NCBI GenBank assembly: GCA_018060635.1 | Contig: JAGOVR010000093.1 | Span: 1-6,080 of the forward strand | Length of the DNA stretch: 6,080 nucleotides | Source of the DNA: Bacteriovoracaceae bacterium | GTDB lineage: Bacteria; Bdellovibrionota; Bacteriovoracia; Bacteriovoracales; Bacteriovoracaceae | Reading direction: 5' to 3' | Shown: piece by piece, positions 1-5,267 of the stretch | Numbering within the stretch: the stretch's first letter is position 1 | Layout of the letters: each line of letters opens with the position of its first letter | Notes under the pieces: generated by a model | What the model saw: the letters and a program-made list of their open reading frames with translations, nothing else | Told to the model about the DNA's origin: nothing | Database searches by the model: none | Program-made: the position numbers and the translations under genes

Positions 1-130
1 CTTCTATACTGGCCACTACACCTGCTTTTTCTGTGGATTTAAATTCAAACTTAGGCCCTGTATTTCCTTTACTACACGCTACAAATAAAAAAGAAATTAT
101 CAGAAATCCTACTTGTGTCATTTTTTTCAT
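1..130 (-). CDS. N-terminal part of a putative lipoprotein (runs off the left edge)
   Basis: Reading leftward from ATG at 130-128, the frame is open for 43 codons to the window edge. The product starts MKKMTQVGFLIISFLFVACS: a short basic start, a hydrophobic stretch (about residues 7-18), then a lipobox-like FVAC with Cys19 as the probable lipidated residue. Phe at the -3 position is less usual than Leu or Val. Ser at +2 does not suggest retention in the inner membrane. The mature part begins with a Gly/Lys/Glu-rich linker and a segment ending in VVASIE. The latter resembles the start of periplasmic SurA-like or thioredoxin-like proteins, but too little is visible to assign a function. A good ribosome binding site precedes the start. 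The gene lies 50 bp downstream of the ABC operon on the same strand with no visible terminator between, so it may be cotranscribed. A second in-frame ATG (codon 4) would leave the signal peptide usable. Confidence 0.7.
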   Translation of the reverse strand, partial: MKKMTQVGFLIISFLFVACSKGNTGPKFEFKSTEKAGVVASIE

Positions 131-138
131 AAAAAAAT

Positions 139-143
139 CTCCT
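139..143 (-). promoter_or_regulatory. Ribosome binding site of the lipoprotein gene
   Basis: On the minus strand AGGAG (143-139) lies 8 nt before the ATG at 130. This strong Shine-Dalgarno match fixes the first ATG as the start of the truncated lipoprotein gene and supports that short frame as a real gene. Confidence 0.7.
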
Positions 144-180
144 AAAATAATTTTGTTCCTAAAAAATACCGCAATTTTAA

Positions 181-1938
181 CTAAACAGCAGTAATTTCTT
201 TAATAAATTTTTGATAAAGCTCACTTTGCTTTAAGAGCTCTTGATGCGTCCCACTAGCCACTAGACGCCCTCCGCCAAGAACTAATATGTTATCCGCAGA
301 GATAATTGTTTCTAAACGATGGGCCACCACAAAAGTAATGGAATCTTTTTGTACCCAAAGCACTAATTTTCTTAATGCTTCTTCTAGTTCTGAATCTAGC
401 GCAGAAGAAATTTCATCAAAAAGTAAAATAGGTTTTTTTAAAAAACACGCTCGTAAAGCAGAGATTAACTGTTTCTGACCACTGGAAAGTTTTTTAGGAT
501 TAATCTTGTCATCTAAAGCAATTCCCCAAGTTTTTAAATAAGGTATTTCATTTTGCATCTGTATAAAACGCTCATCCACATCTGAAATTTCTCTTCCCAT
601 GAGCATATTAAAGCGCAAGCTTTCTGAAAAAAGATGTGAATCTTGTGAAACTAAACTTACTTGCTCACGATATAAGGCTAAATTTTGCGCTACCGTAATA
701 ATATTATTTTGAGATGTATGCAAAGTGATGGCCCCTTCTTGGCAAAAGATCTCTCCGCTCAGTATTTTTAAAAGGGTAGATTTACCGCTCCCAGAAAGCC
801 CCACTAAACCTATCATTTCTTTTTGTTGAACTTCAAAAGTGATATCTCTCAAACCAAAAGATTTATCTCCTCCTGCGCTCATAGGATAATCAAAAATCTT
901 AATATCAATTTTCATCTTTTGAATATCTATATGCTGAGAACTTTTTTCTCCTTGAGAAAAACTACCTTGATTTAAATGATGAACGAATTCACTTACTCTT
1001 TTAAACCCCGTCAGAGAACGCTGAATTTGAGCAATTTTACTAGAAAATTCTTTGACTGGACCTAGCGATCTTTGTAACAAATCTACCATGGCCGCTACCA
1101 AAGCTATTTCCACCACTCCCATCAAAGGGAAACAGAGAACAAAAAAAAGAAGAAAGATAGGAAGGAGGGATTCTGCAATAGAAAAAAATGCGGCGTCACA
1201 AGAAACCCATTTAAAGTTTTCTTTCACAAATGCCAAAAAAAGAGCACTACTTTTGCCACTACTCATTTGATGGTGAGGCGTATAATACAACTGATTAAAA
1301 CCAGGGATAACGTTAGCTAAGCTTCTGGACATCACTGCTTTTTTCTTTCTGACTGAAGAATAAATTCGCGCCATAAACTTACTGGCCATAAATAATAAAA
1401 TAAGTGTCATGACTTTTAATAAAAGCATGAAAATACCCACCTTCAAGTGCATTCCTAAAAAGCTCACCAGAGATGCGATAATAAAAACAAAATCAATAAT
1501 AATACGTAAACTGCCTGATGTGACTAACTCTCTGGCACTTTCTGTATCTGACATAATACGTGCTAAGACCTCTCCCAAAGGAAATTCATCTGCTGTTCCT
1601 TTTTGATCACGAGTCCGACTTCCCGTAGGATAAGAAAGAAGCCAGCGTTCGTAACTAAAACTTCTCATTTCTTGAATCACCACTGATACGTAACGAAGAG
1701 TGCCATAGGAATAAAGAAACGTATTAATATATTCTAACAAAAAAAGGATCACTAAAAATGAACCGATTCTTAAAAACTCTGCATCATGATTATAGGATTT
1801 AAAAAAAAGGGAAATGAGTTTTGGCATTTGAAAGCCTAAATAGCCTGCACCCATTAAACTTAACAAGATAAGGCCTAAATAAAGGCGCCCCTTGGGATTA
1901 AAAAAAACATTAAACCAATTGTTTTTGAAAAAATTCAT
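181..1938 (-). CDS. ABC exporter half-transporter, permease-ATPase fusion with canonical Walker B Glu (585 aa)
   Basis: This is an inner-membrane ABC exporter subunit with a transmembrane domain fused to a nucleotide-binding domain, close to the usual 570-600 residues. About six membrane helices are visible (roughly residues 19-36, 60-80, 145-163, 167-187, 250-270, 274-290). The ATPase domain follows from about 345: a possible A-loop Tyr351, Walker A GLSGSGKST at 380-388 (Lys386), Q-loop Gln432, signature LSSGQ at 484-488, Walker B ILLFDE at 504-509 with catalytic Glu509, D-loop SALD at 512-515 and switch His540. The signature is degenerate at its second Gly (Ser486). The start overlaps the end of the upstream ABC gene by 29 nt and has a strong ribosome binding site, so both subunits should be made together. 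I infer a heterodimer with the 542-residue protein. The substrate cannot be read from sequence; lipid, peptide or drug export are all possible. Confidence 0.93.
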   Translation of the reverse strand: MNFFKNNWFNVFFNPKGRLYLGLILLSLMGAGYLGFQMPKLISLFFKSYNHDAEFLRIGSFLVILFLLEYINTFLYSYGTLRYVSVVIQEMRSFSYERWLLSYPTGSRTRDQKGTADEFPLGEVLARIMSDTESARELVTSGSLRIIIDFVFIIASLVSFLGMHLKVGIFMLLLKVMTLILLFMASKFMARIYSSVRKKKAVMSRSLANVIPGFNQLYYTPHHQMSSGKSSALFLAFVKENFKWVSCDAAFFSIAESLLPIFLLFFVLCFPLMGVVEIALVAAMVDLLQRSLGPVKEFSSKIAQIQRSLTGFKRVSEFVHHLNQGSFSQGEKSSQHIDIQKMKIDIKIFDYPMSAGGDKSFGLRDITFEVQQKEMIGLVGLSGSGKSTLLKILSGEIFCQEGAITLHTSQNNIITVAQNLALYREQVSLVSQDSHLFSESLRFNMLMGREISDVDERFIQMQNEIPYLKTWGIALDDKINPKKLSSGQKQLISALRACFLKKPILLFDEISSALDSELEEALRKLVLWVQKDSITFVVAHRLETIISADNILVLGGGRLVASGTHQELLKQSELYQKFIKEITAV

Positions 1939-3538
1939 GAATCCTTCCTGCTTTCTTTATCTCTGTAACTGCTACTTGTTCTACAATCCCTAGATTTTTA
2001 TCTAAAAAAACAACTTCATCTGTTAGTTTTACCGTGGATAATCTATGTGAGTTTAAATAAATAGATTTCCCTTGCATAAAAGGTGACGCTCTTAACTGTT
2101 CTAAAATCTTCTTCTCTAAAATAACATCCACTGAAGAAAAAGGATCATCCCACAAATAAATGTGAGCAGATGAAAGAAGACTCCGTACTAAACAAATACG
2201 TTTAGCTTCTCCACCTGAAACTAATTTACCATTTTCACCTACTTCTAGGGTCAAAATATCTTCTCCCTTTTGAGCAAGATCATTTAAGGAGAAAAGACTT
2301 AATAAATCTCGTGCCAACTGCTCTTCTGCGGGTGTCGGATTTTTTCCTAAAAAGATATTGGTAAAAATTGTATCATTATAAAGATAAGGGTTCTGATCCA
2401 CTAGAGAACATTTTATTTTTTTTAATTTAAAAACCTGAGCTAATCTTAATAAGAAAGTTGATTTGCCACATCCCGTTTCTCCTACAAAAACAGTCCAACC
2501 ACTGCGTGGAGAAAACTCAATATGATGACTCCAAAAAGGAATTACTATTTTTTCTGTTTGATTAAGTGATTGTAACATTTTCTCTTCTACAGTTTCTGCT
2601 TCTAGCTTCAATAATAAATTACGAATTCGCTTCCAACTCGTCCATGATCTACCAATGACATACCCTACCCAAGACATAAACATAAGAGGCTCGGTCAGCA
2701 AAAAAACAAATCCTGAAAAAAGAATAAGACTAGTGGCCCCTAGATGGTGTGTCTTTATAACAAAAGCTCCCCATAAAAGAGAACAACCAACGCCTAATTT
2801 AATCAAAGGGGTTGAAATATTAAAGCCTAGCCCTGTTTTGGTAAATGCTTTTAATTCTTTAAATGAAGCTTGTCTAAAAGACTTTGAAAAATATTTTTCT
2901 GCATGATAATTTTTAATAGTTTTTTTACCTTCGTAACTTTCCATCACACTTTGACTCACTTCTCCTTGTAGATACTGCATATCATCTCTGTGCTTTTGAA
3001 AACGAGAAAGAATGATAGTAAAAAGAACGACACTTACAATCATTGGTAGTAATGGTAAAAGTAAATACTTACTAAATCCTGCAAGACTAGGGAGAATAAT
3101 CACCAGAGCTAGAGCAATATTACTTAAATGGAGAAAAACAAATCCAAAAAGATCTTTATACCAATCCAAATCTTCATAAAGTATTTGATAAAACTGTCCT
3201 GCATTAATATCACGATAACGCTCAGGAGGTGTCTCTTCTACTTTTTCCAGTAGTGTTTTAAAAACGCTGTGTTGAAAACGTCGTGATGGATAGAAGAAAA
3301 AAAGACGAGAGAGTGTTCTAAAAAAAAAGATAAAAAAAGCCAACATTAAAATTTTTGAAGCAGAAAGACTTTGATCTGTATGTTGGGCCAGTGTATCGCC
3401 TAAAGATTTAGCATAAAACGGAAGATAACTTTGTGCATATTGAGTGAGAGCTAAGCATATAGTCCCTGCAATCCACCAGAAAGAGTTTTGGCGTAAATAA
3501 CTTACAATATTTCGAAAGAAAGAAATGGAAATTTTCAT
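1910..3538 (-). CDS. ABC exporter half-transporter with degenerate, shortened ATPase domain (542 aa)
   Basis: This is the second half-transporter of the pair. About six membrane helices occupy roughly residues 20-42, 62-83, 131-155, 158-178, 246-262 and 268-291. The ATPase domain follows from about 328: Walker A GETGCGKST at 353-361 (Lys359), Q-loop Gln382, signature VSGGE at 440-444, Walker B IYLWDD at 460-465, and switch His498. Asp465 replaces the catalytic Glu, so its own composite ATP site is probably poorly hydrolytic. Only 23 residues separate the Walker A Lys from the Q-loop Gln, against 46 in its partner. The segment before Walker A is also short, so the beta-subdomain is reduced. 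These traits fit the degenerate partner of a heterodimeric exporter. The start ATG overlaps the maiA stop (ATGA, 3538-3535) and has no visible Shine-Dalgarno sequence, so translation probably depends on coupling to maiA. The substrate is unknown. Confidence 0.92.
   Translation of the reverse strand: MKISISFFRNIVSYLRQNSFWWIAGTICLALTQYAQSYLPFYAKSLGDTLAQHTDQSLSASKILMLAFFIFFFRTLSRLFFFYPSRRFQHSVFKTLLEKVEETPPERYRDINAGQFYQILYEDLDWYKDLFGFVFLHLSNIALALVIILPSLAGFSKYLLLPLLPMIVSVVLFTIILSRFQKHRDDMQYLQGEVSQSVMESYEGKKTIKNYHAEKYFSKSFRQASFKELKAFTKTGLGFNISTPLIKLGVGCSLLWGAFVIKTHHLGATSLILFSGFVFLLTEPLMFMSWVGYVIGRSWTSWKRIRNLLLKLEAETVEEKMLQSLNQTEKIVIPFWSHHIEFSPRSGWTVFVGETGCGKSTFLLRLAQVFKLKKIKCSLVDQNPYLYNDTIFTNIFLGKNPTPAEEQLARDLLSLFSLNDLAQKGEDILTLEVGENGKLVSGGEAKRICLVRSLLSSAHIYLWDDPFSSVDVILEKKILEQLRASPFMQGKSIYLNSHRLSTVKLTDEVVFLDKNLGIVEQVAVTEIKKAGRIHEFFQKQLV
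1942..1949 (-). promoter_or_regulatory. Ribosome binding site of the 585-aa ABC subunit, inside the upstream gene
   Basis: AGGAAGGA (minus strand, 1949-1942) lies just before ATG at 1938-1936, with AGGA ending 7 nt from the start. It sits inside the 3' end of the preceding ABC gene, whose stop is 26-28 nt past the new start. It supports this ATG and implies independent initiation as well as coupling. Confidence 0.7.
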
Positions 3539-4188
3539 ACAACAGGAGCATCAGGTTGGTTTTCTGGAAGAGCTTTTTGAAAAGCTTCCAGTGTCAGGCA
3601 ATACTCCTCTATACTTTTTATACGAGGAAATTGGTCTATATCTACATTAAAACGTCTAGCATTATAAACTTGTGGGACTAAAAATAAATCAACAGCACTC
3701 ACGTCATCACCTAAAGAAAATCTTCCCTGAAAAAGCTGTAACCTTTTTTCTAAAGCAAAAAGGCCTTCTGATACCCAAAAAGCATTCCACTTATCTTTAT
3801 TTTTTTCATCAACTCCCAATTCTTTTTGTAAATACTGTAATACTTTTAAATTTTGTAATGGTTGAATGCCTGCATTAATAAGTTCGCAAAGCTCTAAACA
3901 AATTGAATATTTTTTTACATCTTTAGGAAAAAGAGAAGGCATCTGCCAAACGCTATCCATATAATGGAGGATCGCCATGGACTGTGCCACAGCAAAATCT
4001 TCATGTATAAAAAAAGGAACCTCTCCTTTAGGATTATGCTTTAAGTAAGTTTCTTTTTTTTGTTCTCCTCCTTCTTTAAGTAAATGAACAGCTCTATATT
4101 CAAAATCAATCTCCTTAAGATAGAGAGCAATACGAACACGATAAGAACAAGAGCTTCGAAAATAACTATAAAGAATAGGCTTAGACAT
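3535..4188 (-). CDS. maiA: Maleylacetoacetate isomerase (zeta-class glutathione S-transferase), 217 aa
   Basis: This cytoplasmic, glutathione-dependent enzyme isomerises maleylacetoacetate to fumarylacetoacetate in tyrosine/homogentisate degradation. The sequence shows the diagnostic zeta-class active-site stretch SSCSYRVRIAL at residues 12-22 (Ser12, Ser13, Cys14, Arg17), the thioredoxin-fold NPKGEVP with cis-Pro58 at 52-58, and the glutathione-contacting QSMAI at 69-73. The helical domain has the family hallmark GIQPLQNLKVL at 107-117 and a C-terminal block from about 158 (SLGDDVSAVD, then VPQVYNARRF). Length is normal (about 210-220). The start is certain because the family begins only a few residues before the active-site motif. 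The gene is first of an operon with two ABC subunits and is divergent from the hydrolase acting on its product. No Shine-Dalgarno precedes the ATG, and the -10 box ends 7 nt upstream, so the mRNA is probably leaderless. Confidence 0.95.
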   Translation of the reverse strand: MSKPILYSYFRSSCSYRVRIALYLKEIDFEYRAVHLLKEGGEQKKETYLKHNPKGEVPFFIHEDFAVAQSMAILHYMDSVWQMPSLFPKDVKKYSICLELCELINAGIQPLQNLKVLQYLQKELGVDEKNKDKWNAFWVSEGLFALEKRLQLFQGRFSLGDDVSAVDLFLVPQVYNARRFNVDIDQFPRIKSIEEYCLTLEAFQKALPENQPDAPVV

Positions 4189-4194
4189 GAACTG

Positions 4195-4224
4195 ATTATA
4201 GGCCTAAGATCAGTGAGTTTTCAA
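4195..4224 (-). promoter_or_regulatory. Sigma70-type promoter of the maiA-ABC operon
   Basis: Read leftward, a -35 TTGAAA (4224-4219), an 18-nt spacer and a perfect -10 TATAAT (4200-4195) precede maiA. With the usual spacing, transcription would begin on or next to A4188, the first base of the maiA ATG. The -35 is the left arm of the 17-bp palindrome at 4218-4234. The match is by eye; no transcript data are available. Confidence 0.75.
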
Positions 4225-4234
4225 CACTTGAAAA
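4218..4234. promoter_or_regulatory. 17-bp palindrome containing both divergent -35 boxes (candidate shared operator)
   Basis: TTTTCAACACTTGAAAA has perfect 7-bp arms around a 3-bp centre (CAC, centre at 4226). Each arm contains the TTGAAA -35 element of one of the two divergent promoters, and the two -10 boxes begin 26 bp from the centre on either side. A dimeric regulator bound here would block both promoters. Alternatively the symmetry may simply be the consequence of two identical back-to-back -35 hexamers. The palindrome is seen directly; the operator role is inferred. Confidence 0.5.
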
Positions 4235-4244
4235 GCTCTTTCAA
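4228..4244. repeat. Second, overlapping inverted repeat TTGAAA-N5-TTTCAA
   Basis: The right arm of the main palindrome is also the left arm of a second inverted repeat, TTGAAA (4228-4233), AGCTC, TTTCAA (4239-4244), with 6-bp arms. The region thus carries three alternating half-sites (4218-4224, 4228-4234, 4239-4244). The third falls in the spacer of the rightward promoter only, which could give asymmetric control. With such short AT-rich arms chance is a real alternative. Confidence 0.35.
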
Positions 4245-4257
4245 AAAGAAGTATACT
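4228..4257 (+). promoter_or_regulatory. Sigma70-type promoter of the fumarylacetoacetase-amidase unit
   Basis: A -35 TTGAAA (4228-4233), an 18-nt spacer and a -10 TATACT (4252-4257) precede the hydrolase gene. The predicted start of transcription is near 4264, giving a leader of about 17 nt that just includes the ribosome binding site. The two divergent -35 boxes are only 3 bp apart, so polymerase could not occupy both promoters at once. Confidence 0.75.
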
Positions 4258-4267
4258 AGCGTTTTAA

Positions 4268-4272
4268 AAGGA
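4268..4272 (+). promoter_or_regulatory. Ribosome binding site of the fumarylacetoacetase gene
   Basis: AAGGA (4268-4272) lies 8 nt before ATG at 4281. This supports that start and contrasts with maiA on the other side of the intergenic region, which has no such site. Confidence 0.65.
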
Positions 4273-4280
4273 TCTTCATT

Positions 4281-5267
4281 ATGAAACTAGCAACAATCAA
4301 AAACAACACGTTAGACGGCCAATTAGTCATGGTTAGTCGTGATAATAGTAAGGCGGTGAAAATTCCCTTTCTTCCTACTTTACAGAAAGCTTTAGAACAG
4401 TGGGATCTGATGACACCAAAGCTACAAAAAATATATGAAGATCTTAACAACAACAACTGCTCAGATGCGTTTGCAGTTAATCCTAAAGACTTTCATTCTC
4501 CCCTTCCCAGAGCTTATCAATGGTTAGATGGTTCCGCTTATATCCAACACGTTAAATTAGTACGTAAAGCTCGTGGTGCCGAACTTCCTCCAACTCTTTT
4601 AAAAATTCCTCTGATGTATCAAGGAGGAAGTGATACTTTTTTAACACCTTACGATGACATTCCTTTTATCAGTGACAAGCACGGTCTAGATTTTGAAAGT
4701 GAAGTAGGAATTATTACTGATTTTGTCCCTATGGGAACCAAAGCTGTCAATGCTCTTAAACACATAAAACTTTTAGTTATTATTAATGATGTTTCCTTGC
4801 GAGGGCTTATCCCTGAAGAATTAGAACGTGGTTTTGGCTTTTTTCAGTCAAAGCCTTCTTCTGCTTTCGCTCCTTTTGCGGTAACACCTGATGAACTAGG
4901 AAATGCCTTTCGTGAAGGAAGAATTTTTCTTCCTCTACACACTCACTATAACGGGACATGGTTTGGTTCCCCTAACGCAGGAGAGATGCATTTTTCTTTT
5001 GCTGAGCTTATTGAACACGCCGCTCGTACTCGTAACTTAAGTGCAGGAACCATCATTGGAAGTGGCACTGTTTCTAATGAAGATGAATCCAAAGGCTCTT
5101 CCTGTTTAGCAGAAAAAAGGATGTTGGAGAAAATAAATTCAGGTGAAATCAAAACACCTTTTATGCAAGTTGGTGACACAATTAAAATAGAAATGTTCTC
5201 TTCTGAAGGCCAAAACATCTTTGGAACTATTGAACAAAAAGTTGTCAGATCTCATATCTATGAATAA
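4281..5267 (+). CDS. Fumarylacetoacetase (fumarylacetoacetate hydrolase family), 328 aa
   Basis: The predicted reaction is hydrolysis of fumarylacetoacetate to fumarate and acetoacetate, the final step of tyrosine degradation, in the cytoplasm. Residues 1-100 form the N-terminal domain typical of the roughly 330-residue bacterial class, including PLPRAYQWLDGSAYIQH from 74. The catalytic domain shows the metal-binding Glu139-x-Glu141 (DFESEVG, 137-143), Asp170 in NDVSLRGLIP (169-178), the conserved Lys191 in FFQSKPSSAF (187-196), and GSGTVSNED at 260-268. A C-terminal block (AEKRML, then FMQVGDTIKIEM) completes the fold. Length is normal for this class and shorter than the roughly 420-residue animal-type enzymes. 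Family members also act as other acylpyruvate hydrolases, but the divergent maiA makes the fumarylacetoacetase role very likely. It has its own promoter and ribosome binding site. Its last 8 nt overlap the start of the amidase gene, suggesting a coupled transcript. Confidence 0.93.
   Translation: MKLATIKNNTLDGQLVMVSRDNSKAVKIPFLPTLQKALEQWDLMTPKLQKIYEDLNNNNCSDAFAVNPKDFHSPLPRAYQWLDGSAYIQHVKLVRKARGAELPPTLLKIPLMYQGGSDTFLTPYDDIPFISDKHGLDFESEVGIITDFVPMGTKAVNALKHIKLLVIINDVSLRGLIPEELERGFGFFQSKPSSAFAPFAVTPDELGNAFREGRIFLPLHTHYNGTWFGSPNAGEMHFSFAELIEHAARTRNLSAGTIIGSGTVSNEDESKGSSCLAEKRMLEKINSGEIKTPFMQVGDTIKIEMFSSEGQNIFGTIEQKVVRSHIYE

Noticed and set aside
131..180. Possible terminator or separate promoter between the ABC operon and the lipoprotein gene
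   Set aside because: No stem-loop followed by a T-run is visible. The best promoter match on the minus strand (TTGCGG at 174-169 with ATTATT at 151-146) is too weak in the -10 box to call.
2655..2906. Open frame on the plus strand inside the 542-aa ABC gene
   Set aside because: It is antisense to the membrane domain of a clear ABC protein and has no convincing family features, so it is treated as chance.
1910..3538. The 542-aa ABC protein as a pseudogene because of its missing ATPase segment and Walker B change
   Set aside because: The frame is intact, and Walker A, Q-loop, signature and switch His are all kept. The changes match the degenerate partner of a heterodimer rather than random decay.
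4215..4238. The palindrome extended with a bulge (GAG ... CTC) as an RNA hairpin or terminator
   Set aside because: It lies upstream of the predicted starts of both transcripts and so would not be transcribed from either promoter; no T-run follows.
4256..4456. Open frame on the minus strand covering the start of the fumarylacetoacetase gene
   Set aside because: It overlaps a strongly supported gene and its promoter region, and its translation resembles no family I know. It is a shadow frame.
4946..5218. Open frame on the minus strand inside the fumarylacetoacetase gene
   Set aside because: It lies entirely antisense to conserved catalytic-domain coding sequence and has no recognisable motif.
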